DNA of 23,489 nucleotides from W11650 sp963545585 (GCA_963545585.1 CAUUKX010000024.1:1-23489), one strand, 5' to 3'. Shown: positions 1-7,921, numbered from the stretch's first letter. Program-made: numbers and translations. The notes: generated by a model from the letters alone, not told the origin.

Positions 1-8
1 TATAAATG

Positions 9-226
9 GTTCAGGCAAACCACTCATAATTCGCTGAAAGCGAATTATGAGTGTGGGCGTTAAGCAAATAGGTATTAATACTTGATACGACCGGAAAGCA
101 AGCTTTCCGACCGTATCACTCCTTCATATCGGCTTATCTGGGCGATAATCCGATATGAATACTTGATACTTCCAGTGAAAGCAAGCTTTCCCAGTGTATC
201 AAGTATCAATACCTGCTTGCCTGAAC
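9..226. repeat. Inverted-repeat element, family B (complete copy)
   Basis: The outer ends are inverted repeats: GTTCAGGCAAAC at 9-20 against GCTTGCCTGAAC at 215-226 (11 of 12 pair). Inside, a perfect 14-bp stem lies at 22-35/39-52 with loop GAA. A second long inverted pair follows, at about 68-88 and 196-215, reading GGTATT-ATAC-TGATAC and its complement. GGAAAGCAAGCTTTCC hairpins sit at 92-107 and in similar form near 176-190. A second complete copy lies at 13671-13817 and a worn copy at about 7975-8082. No protein is encoded and no target-site duplication is obvious. The layout resembles a non-autonomous miniature element. It ends 14 bp before the glnS Shine-Dalgarno, so the glnS promoter is either inside it or upstream of the window. 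Confidence 0.75.
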
Positions 227-254
227 TGTAAAACAAGCTGGGAGGTTTAAGCAA

Positions 255-1889
255 ATGGAAGAATCCAAAAACTTTATAGAGCATATTATTGACGCTGATT
301 TGGCAAGCGGCAAGGTGAAAGAGGTGGTTACGCGTTTCCCGCCGGAACCGAATGGATTTTTGCATATTGGCCACTGCAAAGCGATTATCACCAATTATAA
401 TATGGCGAAAAAGTATAACGGCAAGTTTAATCTGCGCTTTGACGATACAGATCCTTCCAAGGAAAAGATGGAATATGTCGAAAGCATCAAAGAAGACCTG
501 CACTGGTTGGGAGCGGATTACGGCGACCGGGAATACAAGGCATCCTCGTATTTTGATGCGCTGTATGAAGCGGCTTTGCGCTTGATTAAAAAAGGCGTGG
601 CCTATGTGGACGACCTTTCGCCGGAGCAGATTAAGGAATACCGGGGTACATTGACCGAACCCGGTAAAAACAGTCCCTGCCGCGGCCGCTCGATTGAGGA
701 AAATTTAGAATTATTTGAAAGAATGCGTCAGGGCGAGTTCCCGGACGGAGCGAAAGTGCTGCGGGCCAAAGTTGACATGGCTTCACCCAATATGAATATG
801 CGCGACCCGGCAATTTACCGGATCTTGCACAAGGATCATTATGCTACCGGTGATAAATGGAAGATTTATCCGTTGTATGACTTTGCCCATCCGATTGAGG
901 ATGCGGTTGAGGGAGTTACCCATTCCCTGTGCGGCTTGGAGTTTGAGGATCATCGGCCGATTTACAACTGGTTCTTAGAGCAGTTGGAGTGGCCGAATGC
1001 GCCCCAGCAAATTGAGTTCGCAGAGCTGGCACTGACCAACACGGTTCTGGGCAAGCGCCGGATTCGGCCTTTGGTGGAGGCAGGCATCATTGACGGCTGG
1101 GACGATCCGCGGCTGGCGACGATTAAGGGTCTGCGCCGCCGGGGCTATACCAAAGAATCCCTGTACAGCTTTTTTGAAATGACCGGGCTTGCTAAAAGTA
1201 AGAGCTTGGTTGATATTTCCATGCTGGAGCATGCTCTGCGGGAAGATTTGAAGTTAAAAACACCGCGTCTGATGGCGGTGCTTGACCCGATTAAGGTAGT
1301 GATTACCAACTGGGAAAAGGGACGGGTGGAATGGCTGGATGCGCCGAATAATTTGGAAAATGAAGCGCTGGGGCAAAGAAAAGTTCCGTTTACTGGTGAA
1401 CTTTATATTGAAGCCGAGGACTTTATGGAAGAAGCGCCCAATAAGAAATACAAGCGCTTGGTCAAAGGCGATGAGGTTCGGCTGATGTATGCTTATTTTA
1501 TTCGCTGTAATGAAGTGGTGCGTGATGAAGCCGGCAATATTGCTGAACTGCGCTGCACCTATGATCCGGAAACCAAAAGCGGGAGCGGCTTTGAAGGCCG
1601 AAAACCGCGTGGTACGATTCATTGGGTTTCAACGACGGAGGGCGTGGAGGTGGAAATCCGGCAGTACGGTTACTTATTTGAAACAACCGAGGAAGGCGAG
1701 CCGAAAATCAATGAAAATTCGCTGACCGTTTTCCCGCATGCCAAGATGGAGCCGTATATTAAGCAGTTGAAAAAAGAAGATAAGATGCAGCTGATTCGCT
1801 TGGGCTACTATAATGTTGATCCCAAGGACAGCACCGAGAAAAAGATTGTATTAAATGAAGCGGTTTCTTTAAAATCATCTTATAAATAA
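255..1889 (+). CDS. glnS: Glutaminyl-tRNA synthetase (GlnRS)
   Basis: Charges tRNA-Gln with glutamine using ATP in the cytosol; class I aminoacyl-tRNA synthetase. The 544-residue length is close to the E. coli enzyme (about 554). The PPEPNG segment runs into the class I HIGH motif at residues 37-40. RFDDTDP follows, and the catalytic core continues through WKIYPLYDFAHP and the SLCGLEF segment typical of GlnRS/GluRS. The KMSKS-equivalent loop reads VLGKR, with Lys267, a variant rather than the classical MSKR. The C-terminal beta-barrel anticodon-binding region occupies roughly residues 320-544 and appears complete. ATG 255 is chosen because GGAGG at 240-244 is well placed. The gene is apparently monocistronic, with a repeat-rich spacer on each side. 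Its presence means this organism need not rely only on the GatCAB transamidation route for Gln-tRNA. Confidence 0.96.
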   Translation: MEESKNFIEHIIDADLASGKVKEVVTRFPPEPNGFLHIGHCKAIITNYNMAKKYNGKFNLRFDDTDPSKEKMEYVESIKEDLHWLGADYGDREYKASSYFDALYEAALRLIKKGVAYVDDLSPEQIKEYRGTLTEPGKNSPCRGRSIEENLELFERMRQGEFPDGAKVLRAKVDMASPNMNMRDPAIYRILHKDHYATGDKWKIYPLYDFAHPIEDAVEGVTHSLCGLEFEDHRPIYNWFLEQLEWPNAPQQIEFAELALTNTVLGKRRIRPLVEAGIIDGWDDPRLATIKGLRRRGYTKESLYSFFEMTGLAKSKSLVDISMLEHALREDLKLKTPRLMAVLDPIKVVITNWEKGRVEWLDAPNNLENEALGQRKVPFTGELYIEAEDFMEEAPNKKYKRLVKGDEVRLMYAYFIRCNEVVRDEAGNIAELRCTYDPETKSGSGFEGRKPRGTIHWVSTTEGVEVEIRQYGYLFETTEEGEPKINENSLTVFPHAKMEPYIKQLKKEDKMQLIRLGYYNVDPKDSTEKKIVLNEAVSLKSSYK

Positions 1890-1892
1890 GGG

Positions 1893-1980
1893 GCTTTCTC
1901 ATATTCTGCAAAAATAGAACCGTCTTTTTTAGGCAGACACCCGCCCGGGCAGAAGTGCGCAGCACTTCGATTAGGGCAGA
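1893..1980 (-). repeat. Hairpin repeat, family A (GCCCGGGC type), reverse orientation
   Basis: On the plus strand it reads CTTTCTCATATTC, then GTCTTTTTTAGGCAG, CCGCCCGGGCA, and a 7-bp stem GAAGTGC/GCACTTC (1952-1958/1962-1968). The same modules in the same order occur in reverse complement at 7444-7612 and 9886-9955. The core lies just downstream of glnS and its T-run might assist termination, but no separate classical glnS terminator was found. Confidence 0.65.
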
Positions 1981-2033
1981 TAGCATCTGTACCGAAAGTT
2001 CCAGACAAAGAAAAGTTAAGAAAATAACAAGGG

Positions 2034-2089
2034 CCGTTTGTTTCAGGCTATGAGGCAGCGGCTTTTCACTTGCTGAAAGAGACAAACGG
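2034..2089. other. Strong imperfect hairpin of unknown role
   Basis: Arms CCGTTTGTTTC (2034-2044) and GAGACAAACGG (2079-2089) form 11 pairs, one of them G-U, around a 34-nt loop that contains a smaller CAGC/GCTG stem. No T-run follows, so it is not a typical terminator. The loop segment GAGGCAGCGGC recurs at 3021-3031 downstream of the DUF2225 gene. Confidence 0.45.
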
Positions 2090-2110
2090 AAGAATAAGCA
2101 CAAATTAAAA

Positions 2111-2180
2111 ACTCAACTTTCCCATGCACCTATTTCAATGGGTTAGCCCCAGAAAATTAGGTCGGGTTGCACGCCTGCAT
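2111..2180. other. Structured leader or repeat remnant before the DUF2225 gene
   Basis: Begins with ACTCAACTTTCCCAT, resembling the ends of the small repeats at 7430-7612 and 8133-8209. It holds competing short stems: CCCAT (2121-2125) with ATGGG (2138-2142), versus ACCTA (2128-2132) with TAGGT (2158-2162) enclosing GGG-TTAG-CCC. It could be a remnant of a repeat or part of an mRNA leader; the sequence does not decide. The 1890-2232 spacer contains nothing else recognisable. Confidence 0.35.
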
Positions 2181-2232
2181 GAAAATGAGAAATGTTTCGG
2201 CAGGAAAAATTGGATTGGAAAGGAAGAAGAAA

Positions 2233-3000
2233 ATGAAAGTAATTGAAGTACGCTATAAGGAAAACGAAGAAAAACTGCCGGAATGGCTGTATCGCAAACA
2301 AATGACCTGTCCTGTTTGCAAGCGTACCTTTCTTGACAGCTATCCTCGTTATACGAGACTGCGGGTGGAGTATGTGGAACCAGATTTACGGCCGCATTAT
2401 GTGTCGGATATTTTTCCGTTTGGCTATGACGTAACGGTTTGTTTTAACTGCGGTTACAGCATGCTGACAGATCGGTATGAAGAAGTTAGTGAAATGCAGA
2501 GAAAATCCCTGCGGGAGAAGATTTTGCCCAAATTTCAAACCAGACATTATCCACTTGTTTTAACCCGTGAACAAGCGGAAGAACGCTATAAATTAGCACA
2601 GATTTCTGGGCAAGTGATGAACCTAAAAGCTTCGGAATGGGGATATTTTATGCTGCACAGCGCTTGGTTTTATAAAAAAACGGTCGAGAGCGAGGAAGTA
2701 AAACCAAACGAGAAAGTGGATTTGGGGGAAGAAACCCTGAAATACTATAAAGAAGCGGCTGAAAGTTTTGCCAAGGCATATATCAGTGAAGAATTTCCGA
2801 TTCGGGGAATGAATGCTTTAACCTTGGCTTATTTGGAAATGTTGTTATTTTACCGGATTGGCAATTTGGAAGAAAGCGAAAAATGGCTGCGGGAATGTGT
2901 AACCAAACGTGAATTTAACACGATTGAAAATAAAAGAATAAAAGAAAGAGTAATGGACTTAAAAGAGATTTTAGGCGCTGAAAGAAAAGATGTGGAATAA
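2233..3000 (+). CDS. DUF2225 family protein, putative four-cysteine metal-binding protein
   Basis: The product matches the DUF2225 pattern. An N-terminal CPVC (Cys26, Cys29) and a later CFNCGYSM (Cys70, Cys73) together make a rubredoxin- or zinc-ribbon-like four-cysteine site. A long helical C-terminal half (about residues 110-255) resembles TPR-like helices: WFYKKTV, LKYYKEAAESFAKAY, LEMLLFYRIGNLEESEKWL. There is no signal peptide or membrane segment, so it is predicted cytosolic. The function of the family is unknown to me. The frame is open further upstream, to about 2167, but ATG 2233 follows an AAAGGAAGAAG Shine-Dalgarno and removes an implausible N-terminal tail, giving 255 residues. 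No operon partner: a 284-nt spacer separates it from groES. Confidence 0.85.
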   Translation: MKVIEVRYKENEEKLPEWLYRKQMTCPVCKRTFLDSYPRYTRLRVEYVEPDLRPHYVSDIFPFGYDVTVCFNCGYSMLTDRYEEVSEMQRKSLREKILPKFQTRHYPLVLTREQAEERYKLAQISGQVMNLKASEWGYFMLHSAWFYKKTVESEEVKPNEKVDLGEETLKYYKEAAESFAKAYISEEFPIRGMNALTLAYLEMLLFYRIGNLEESEKWLRECVTKREFNTIENKRIKERVMDLKEILGAERKDVE

Positions 3001-3122
3001 AAAACTTGTTTTTTCAGTTAGAGGCAGCGGCGGGTTGTAATGGGAAAAGTGGAAAAAAGCGGCTCATTAGAGAAACAGAAAATAAATAAAGAAAACATAA
3101 AACCATGAAAAACTTAAAAAAC

Positions 3123-3162
3123 AGAGAAAAATAAAGAAAAAGAGAGAAAAATAAAGAAAAAG
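3123..3162 (+). repeat. Perfect tandem duplication of a 20-bp purine unit
   Basis: A 20-bp unit starting AGAGAAAAATAAAG occurs twice back to back (3123-3142, 3143-3162), followed by a partial third. It lies in a purine-rich stretch (about 3055-3168) directly upstream of the groES promoter. Probably a slippage product; any regulatory role is speculation. Confidence 0.8.
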
Positions 3163-3190
3163 AGAGATTTCATATATTTTTTAACGTTTT

Positions 3191-3221
3191 TTGAACTTGC
3201 CAATTTCAGTGATTTTATATA
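3191..3221 (+). promoter_or_regulatory. Sigma-A type promoter of groESL
   Basis: The -35 is TTGAAC (3191-3196). An AT-rich -10 (TTTATA or TTATAT) begins at 3214/3215 with 17-18 nt spacing. Its position just ahead of the CIRCE operator fits a HrcA-repressed heat-shock promoter. Confidence 0.65.
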
Positions 3222-3233
3222 AACTAAAGACAC

Positions 3234-3260
3234 TTAGCACTCGACCAGAATGAGTGCTAA
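3234..3260 (+). promoter_or_regulatory. CIRCE operator (HrcA binding site)
   Basis: Perfect 9-9-9 arrangement: TTAGCACTC (3234-3242), nine spacer bases, GAGTGCTAA (3252-3260). Both arms match the CIRCE consensus exactly. It lies between the promoter and the groES start. In this family of operators the HrcA repressor blocks transcription until heat or unfolded protein titrates GroEL. hrcA itself is not in the window. Confidence 0.97.
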
Positions 3261-3284
3261 CAAAAAAGCTTAGGAGGAGTTATC

Positions 3285-3572
3285 ATGAATTTAAAGCCAC
3301 TTACAGACAGAGTTGTATTAAAGCAAGTTGAAGCCGAAGAAACAACGGCATCTGGTATTATTTTAACAGGCGATGCCAAAGAAAAACCGCAGGAAGCGAT
3401 TGTTTTGGCAGTCGGCCCCGGCGGAATCGTTGACGGCAAGGAAGTAAAAATGGAAGTGAAAGTCAATGATCGGGTTATTTATTCCAAATATGCCGGAACG
3501 GATGTCAAGATTAAAGGCGAGGAATTAAAGATTGTCCGGCAGTCCGATATTTTGGCGATTGTGGAAGGCTAA
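3285..3572 (+). CDS. groES: Co-chaperonin GroES (Hsp10)
   Basis: Forms the heptameric lid that closes the GroEL cage during ATP-driven protein folding in the cytosol. The 95-residue length is standard. It opens with NLKPLTDRVVLKQ, shows the mobile-loop region ETTASGIILTGDAKEKPQ at about residues 19-36, and ends with the usual beta strands (VIYSKYAGTDVKIKGEEL, ILAIVEG). The start ATG follows GGAGGAG at 3273-3279. First gene of the CIRCE-controlled operon; groEL follows after a rather long 140-nt spacer. Confidence 0.98.
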   Translation: MNLKPLTDRVVLKQVEAEETTASGIILTGDAKEKPQEAIVLAVGPGGIVDGKEVKMEVKVNDRVIYSKYAGTDVKIKGEELKIVRQSDILAIVEG

Positions 3573-3712
3573 GCCTTTAAAGTAAAACAGGCCCAAAGCT
3601 TTGGAAAGCAGAGGACAACATATTTACTTTTCCCGCATGACCCGGCTGCCTGCCGGAAAAAAGACGATAAGTCCGGGAAAATGGAATCACATAAAAGCAG
3701 GAGGAAAGCAAA

Positions 3713-5341
3713 ATGGCAAAGGAAATTAAGTTTGGAGCAGAAGCAAGAACAGCGCTGGAAGCCGGTGTTAATAAATTAGCCGATACCGTTAAGGTAACGC
3801 TTGGCCCTAAGGGCAGAAATGTAGTTTTGGACAAAAAATTCGGCACGCCGCTGATTACCAATGACGGCGTTACGATTGCCAAGGAGATTGAATTGGAAGA
3901 TTCCTTTGAGAATCTGGGCGCACAACTGGTTAAGGAAGTAGCCACCAAGACCAACGATGTAGCCGGTGATGGTACAACCACGGCAACGGTGCTGGCGCAG
4001 GCTATGATTCGGGAAGGCCTGAAAAATGTAGCTGCCGGTGCAAATCCGATTATTTTAAGAAATGGCATGAATAAGGCCACTAAGTTAGCGGTGGAAGAAA
4101 TCCAAGGTATGAGCCGCGAACTGGAGGGCAAGGCACAAATCGCCGAGGTCGCCGCTATTTCGGCCGGTGATAAGGAAGTCGGCAGCATGATTGCCGATGC
4201 GATGGAAAAGGCATCCAAGGACGGCGTTATCACGATTGAAGAATCCAAGACTATGGAAACCACTTTGGAAGTAGTCGAAGGAATGCAGTTTGACCGGGGT
4301 TACTTATCTTCCTACATGGCTACCAATATGGACAAGATGGTCGCGGAACTGGATAATCCTTATATCCTGATTACCGATAAGAAAATCAGCAACATTCAGG
4401 AAATCCTGCCGGTATTGGAAGAAGTAGTGCAGACCGGCGCGAAGCTTTTGATTATTGCCGAGGATGTTGAAGGCGAAGCATTAGCTACCTTGATTGTCAA
4501 TAAGCTGCGGGGTACTTTCAATGTCGTAGCGGTGAAAGCGCCGGGCTTTGGCGACCGGAGAAAGGCAATGCTGGAAGATATTGCCATTCTGACCGGCGGC
4601 GAAGTGATTTCCAGTGAGCTTGGCCGCGAGCTGAAGGATGCGAAACTGAATATGCTGGGTCAGGCGAAGTCGGTTAAGGTGGAAAAGGAAAATACCATTA
4701 TCATTGACGGGGCTGGCGATTCGGCTAAGATTAGTGCCAGAGTGGCTCAAATTAAAACCCAGATTGAAGAAACCACTTCCGAGTTTGATACGGAAAAATT
4801 GCAGGAAAGATTGGCGAAACTGGCCGGTGGCGTAGCTGTAATTAAGGTCGGTGCAGCCACTGAAACCGAAATGCAGGAGAAAAAACTGCGGATGGAAGAT
4901 GCTTTGGCAGCAACCCGGGCGGCAGTGGAAGAAGGTATCGTCGCTGGCGGCGGTTCGGCTTATGTAGCAGCTTCTAAGGCACTGGCCAAGTTGGTTTCGG
5001 AACTGGACGGCGATGAGAGAACCGGTGCTCAGATTGTAGCGAAGGCTTTGGAAGAGCCGTTGCGGCAGATTGTTTCCAACGCCGGATTAGAAGGTTCGGT
5101 AGTGGTCAATAAAGTCAAGGAAGAAAAACCGGGGATTGGTTTTAATGCTTTGACCGAAGAGTATGTCGATATGGTGAAAAACGGCATCATCGACCCGACC
5201 AAGGTAACCCGGTCGGCGCTGCAAAACGCCAATTCTGTGGCTTCTACCTTGCTGACGACCGAAGCAATTGTGGCTGATATCAAAGAACCGGAAGCTGCTC
5301 CGATGGGCGGAATGCCTGGCGGCGGCATGGGTATGATGTAA
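3713..5341 (+). CDS. groEL: Chaperonin GroEL (Hsp60)
   Basis: Tetradecameric ATP-dependent folding chamber that works with GroES. At 542 residues it is the standard size. Recognisable segments in order are VTLGPKGRNVVLDK and GDGTTTATVLAQAM of the equatorial ATP site, the apical-domain LIIAEDVEGEALATLIVNKLRG and KAPGFGDRRKAMLEDIAILTGG, LQERLAKLAGGVAVIKVGA, and GIVAGGGSAY. The tail is Gly-Met-rich (GGMPGGGMGMM), as in typical group I chaperonins. The start is supported by CAGGAGG at 3699-3705. Second gene of the groESL operon and followed by a clear terminator. Confidence 0.99.
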   Translation: MAKEIKFGAEARTALEAGVNKLADTVKVTLGPKGRNVVLDKKFGTPLITNDGVTIAKEIELEDSFENLGAQLVKEVATKTNDVAGDGTTTATVLAQAMIREGLKNVAAGANPIILRNGMNKATKLAVEEIQGMSRELEGKAQIAEVAAISAGDKEVGSMIADAMEKASKDGVITIEESKTMETTLEVVEGMQFDRGYLSSYMATNMDKMVAELDNPYILITDKKISNIQEILPVLEEVVQTGAKLLIIAEDVEGEALATLIVNKLRGTFNVVAVKAPGFGDRRKAMLEDIAILTGGEVISSELGRELKDAKLNMLGQAKSVKVEKENTIIIDGAGDSAKISARVAQIKTQIEETTSEFDTEKLQERLAKLAGGVAVIKVGAATETEMQEKKLRMEDALAATRAAVEEGIVAGGGSAYVAASKALAKLVSELDGDERTGAQIVAKALEEPLRQIVSNAGLEGSVVVNKVKEEKPGIGFNALTEEYVDMVKNGIIDPTKVTRSALQNANSVASTLLTTEAIVADIKEPEAAPMGGMPGGGMGMM

Positions 5342-5363
5342 GAAATGTAAGAAAAAGAATAAA

Positions 5364-5404
5364 GCAAAAGCACGCACAGCCTTTCGGCAAAGCGTGCTTT
5401 TTTG
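5364..5404 (+). terminator. Rho-independent terminator of groESL
   Basis: Stem AAAGCACGC (5367-5375) pairs perfectly with GCGTGCTTT (5392-5400) and runs into a T-tract to 5403. The opposite strand also carries T-rich sequence after the stem, so it may stop the convergent zinc-ATPase transcript as well. Confidence 0.88.
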
Positions 5405-5420
5405 CTGTCATTCACGCATG

Positions 5421-5485
5421 TGCCCGGGCGGGCAACCTGCCCTGATCGAAAGCTTCGCTTTCTGCCCGGGCGGGCAACCTGCCTT
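5421..5485 (+). repeat. Hairpin repeat, family A, two tandem cores
   Basis: TGCCCGGGCGGGCAACCTGCC occurs at 5421-5441 and, with one leading base changed in context, at 5463-5483. Between them sits a 6-bp hairpin GAAAGC/GCTTTC (5448-5453/5457-5462), followed by CTGCCCGGG. It fills the space between the convergent groEL and zinc-ATPase genes. Confidence 0.7.
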
Positions 5486-5505
5486 TTTTAGTTTTAATAG
5501 TAATG

Positions 5506-7407
5506 TTATTCGTTTTGCGGTTGCCGGAAGTTGACATACATACTTCGGGTTGCGTTCAGAATGGCGAGGATGGTTACACCGACATCGGCGAAAACGGCGG
5601 CCCACATGTTGGCGAATCCGAGAGCGCCCAAAATCAGAACCAGACTCTTGACACTGATAGCGAGCCAAATATTTTCTTTGACGATGCGGAGGCATTTTTT
5701 AGAGATGCGGATGGCCATGGGGATTTTATAAGGGTCATCATCCATCAGGACAACATCTGCCGCTTCAATGGCGGCATCACTGCCTACGCCGCCCATGGCA
5801 ATGCCGATATCAGCCCGGGACAGAACTGGTGCATCATTTATTCCGTCACCAACAAAAGCCAGCCTTTCTTTTTTGTCTTTTCTATCCGCAAGCAGTGTTT
5901 CCACCTTGCTGACCTTATCCTGCGGCAAAAGTTCACTGTGGATTTCATCAACACCTAACTGCTGACCGACACCCGCGGCCACATCTTTGGCATCACCGGT
6001 CAGCATAACGGTTTTGCGCACACCATGCTTTTTCAGTTCTTTGATAGCGGTTTGGCTGTGTTCTTTGAGGGCATCGGCAATCACAATATGGCCGACATAG
6101 GTGCCGTTGATAGCCACATGAATGGTTGTGCCGATATGGTCGCAGGGCTTCCATGTCGCACCGATGGAATCCATCATTTTGGAGTTGCCGACACAGACCG
6201 TATCGCCGTTGACTGTCGCCCGGATGCCGTGTCCGGCAATTTCCTCTACATTTTCTACGATGCAGCTGTCTTGCTCATTCGGATAGGCATCCCGCAGGGA
6301 TTGGGCAATCGGATGAGTTGAAAAACGTTCCACATGAGCGGCTAAATGGAGCAGTTTTTCTTGATCAATGATCTCGGGGTGGATGACGGTAACACGGAAT
6401 ATCCCCTTTGTCAGAGTGCCGGTTTTATCAAAAACAATGGTTCTGACCTCCGACAGTGTTTCCATATAATTGGAACCTTTAACTAAAATGCCCTGTTTGC
6501 TGGCACCGCCAAGTCCGGCAAAAAAGGACAGCGGGATGGAAACGACCAATGCGCAGGGACAGCTGATAATCAGAAAGGTAAGTGCCCGGTAAAGCCATTC
6601 GCCCCACAGCGGCCGACCGCCAGTTAGTGTCAGGACTATCGGCGGGAAAGTGGCGAGCGCGGCGGCGGCATACACGACAATCGGCGTGTAAACTCGGGCA
6701 AACTTGGTAATGAAATCTTCCGACTTGGACTTGCGGGAACTGGCATCCTCAATCAGTTCCAGAATCTTAGAGGCAGTTGATTCGCCGAACCCTTTGGTTG
6801 TCCTGACCTTGAGCAGTCCGTTTAAATTGATGCTGCCGGAAAGAACCTCAGAGCCTTTTTCCACATCTCTGGGGAGAGATTCACCGGTCAGTGCGGCTGT
6901 GTTTAGGGAGGAACGCCCTGATAGTACGATGCCGTCCAGCGGTACTTTTTCACCGGGCTTAATGACAATGACAGAACCGATTGCCACCTCATCTGGATCA
7001 ACCTGTGCGATTGCCCCGCCTGCACTCTCGATATTAGCATAATCTGGCGCAATATCCATCAAATCGGAAATGCTCTTGCGGCTTTTGCCGACCGCATAGC
7101 TCTGAAACCATTCTCCCACCTGATAAAAAAGCATAACGGCAATCGCTTCTACATAGTCGCCGCTCCGGTAAAGAGCAAGAACAATTGCGCCGACGGTGGC
7201 AATTGCCATCAGCAAGCTTTCATCAAAGGGCTGCCGATTGACGATGCCTTTCCCGGCCTTAATTAAGATGTCATATCCAATCAGCAGATACGGAATCAGA
7301 TACAGGCCGAACTTTATCAGTCCTTGCGCCGGTACAAAATGCAGGATAAGCATTAGGCCAGCCGTAATGATAATCCGAATCTGATTTTTCTTTTGTTTTT
7401 TATTCAC
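5506..7407 (-). CDS. zntA: P1B-type heavy-metal ATPase, probably Zn2+/Cd2+/Pb2+ exporter
   Basis: Membrane pump that exports divalent soft metals using ATP. In order it shows an N-terminal pair of hydrophobic helices, further helices near residue 75, the actuator loop with TGESLPRDVEKGS, the metal-site helix SCPCALV (CPC at residues 283-285), the phosphorylation site DKTGTLTKG (Asp327), the nucleotide-domain HP motif (RFSTHPIA), MLTGD, and GDGINDAP. A Lys in the seventh helix (AISVKSLVLIL) and Asp in the eighth (FADVGVTILAILNATR) match the Zn/Cd/Pb (P1B-2) class rather than copper pumps. At 633 residues it lacks the usual N-terminal heavy-metal-binding domain, which is a separate gene just upstream at 7608-7829. 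The start is GTG at 7407, with AGGGGTG ahead of it. Confidence 0.93.
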   Translation of the reverse strand: MNKKQKKNQIRIIITAGLMLILHFVPAQGLIKFGLYLIPYLLIGYDILIKAGKGIVNRQPFDESLLMAIATVGAIVLALYRSGDYVEAIAVMLFYQVGEWFQSYAVGKSRKSISDLMDIAPDYANIESAGGAIAQVDPDEVAIGSVIVIKPGEKVPLDGIVLSGRSSLNTAALTGESLPRDVEKGSEVLSGSINLNGLLKVRTTKGFGESTASKILELIEDASSRKSKSEDFITKFARVYTPIVVYAAAALATFPPIVLTLTGGRPLWGEWLYRALTFLIISCPCALVVSIPLSFFAGLGGASKQGILVKGSNYMETLSEVRTIVFDKTGTLTKGIFRVTVIHPEIIDQEKLLHLAAHVERFSTHPIAQSLRDAYPNEQDSCIVENVEEIAGHGIRATVNGDTVCVGNSKMMDSIGATWKPCDHIGTTIHVAINGTYVGHIVIADALKEHSQTAIKELKKHGVRKTVMLTGDAKDVAAGVGQQLGVDEIHSELLPQDKVSKVETLLADRKDKKERLAFVGDGINDAPVLSRADIGIAMGGVGSDAAIEAADVVLMDDDPYKIPMAIRISKKCLRIVKENIWLAISVKSLVLILGALGFANMWAAVFADVGVTILAILNATRSMYVNFRQPQNE

Positions 7408-7429
7408 GATGGTTCACCCCTTATGATGA

Positions 7430-7612
7430 TTTACTCAACTTTCCCCTGATTGAAGTGCTGTGCACTTTTGCCCCAGTCTGCCCATAGTCGAAATGCTCTG
7501 CGTTTCTGCCCGGGTGGGCGACCTACCCTGGTCGAAATGCTCCGCATTTCTGCCCGGGCGGGCAACCTGCCTAAAAAGACTGGGCTGTCGAACATGAGAA
7601 AGCTGAGTTATT
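7430..7612. repeat. Hairpin repeat, family A, longest copy with terminal inverted repeats
   Basis: The ends ACTCAACTTTCC (about 7433-7444) and GAAAGCTGAGTT (about 7598-7609) are imperfect inverted repeats. A nested inverted pair CCCAGTCT (7472-7479) and AGACTGGG (7577-7584) is perfect. Inside are three hairpins with differing arms: GAAGTGC/GCACTTT (7452-7468), GAAATGC/GCGTTTC (7490-7506) and GAAATGC/GCATTTC (7534-7550). The last two are each followed by CTGCCCGGG(C/T)GGGC. The element fills the whole 200-bp gap between the zinc ATPase and the metal-binding protein gene. Its right end overlaps the TAA stop of the latter (7608-7610 on the minus strand). Confidence 0.72.
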
Positions 7613-7829
7613 CATAAAAAACTTCGCAGTCAGCTTCTACTTTTTTGCAGTTGTTTCTGACATTTTTCATGACTTCCATTTCATTTACGCCGTCTTCAAA
7701 CTCGACTTTCATTTTCAAGGTCATAAAGTTTACGGCTGCGTCCTTAACACCAGCTGTTTTCTTAGCGGCTAATTCCATCTTGTCAGCGCAGGCGGCGCAG
7801 TCAACGTCAATTTTATAACTTTTTTTCAT
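7608..7829 (-). CDS. Free-standing heavy-metal-associated (HMA) domain protein
   Basis: Small cytosolic ferredoxin-fold metal-binding protein of 73 residues, a single HMA domain. The metal site is DCAAC, with Cys11 and Cys14, in place of the GMTCxxC common in copper chaperones. DCAAC with an adjacent acidic residue is the form seen in Zn/Cd ATPase N-domains. The rest (KTAGVKDAAVNFMTLKMKVEF) is the normal HMA core, and a C-terminal CKKVEADCEVFYE adds two more cysteines. GAAAGGAG precedes the ATG. Its own promoter lies at 7893-7921, and the ATPase gene follows on the same strand after a repeat. I infer that it delivers metal to the ATPase, or acts as the N-terminal domain the ATPase lacks. Confidence 0.85.
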   Translation of the reverse strand: MKKSYKIDVDCAACADKMELAAKKTAGVKDAAVNFMTLKMKVEFEDGVNEMEVMKNVRNNCKKVEADCEVFYE

Positions 7830-7892
7830 GATAAATTCTCCTTTCGGTGCGGTTGCATTTTACAATTAAGCAATCATTTAATCGTTATCTAT

Positions 7893-7921
7893 ATATTAAC
7901 CTACATTGTAATAATTGTCAA
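7893..7921 (-). promoter_or_regulatory. Promoter of the HMA-ATPase genes (minus strand)
   Basis: On the minus strand TTGACA (7916-7921) and TAATAT (7893-7898) are separated by 17 nt. Just downstream, between this promoter and the gene, is an AT-rich partial palindrome ATTAA-N8-TTAAT at about 7865-7882. It is a plausible but unproven operator for the divergent ArsR-type regulator. Confidence 0.72.

Noticed and set aside
9..226. Complete insertion sequence
   Set aside because: The terminal repeats are real, but there is no transposase frame and no target duplication, so only a miniature or degenerate element can be claimed.
75..503. Minus-strand open frame at the left edge
   Set aside because: It runs through the inverted-repeat element and antisense to the start of glnS, with no family match.
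5503..5958. Plus-strand open frame opposite the zinc ATPase
   Set aside because: The minus strand there encodes the conserved GDGINDAP region of the ATPase, so the plus frame is a shadow.
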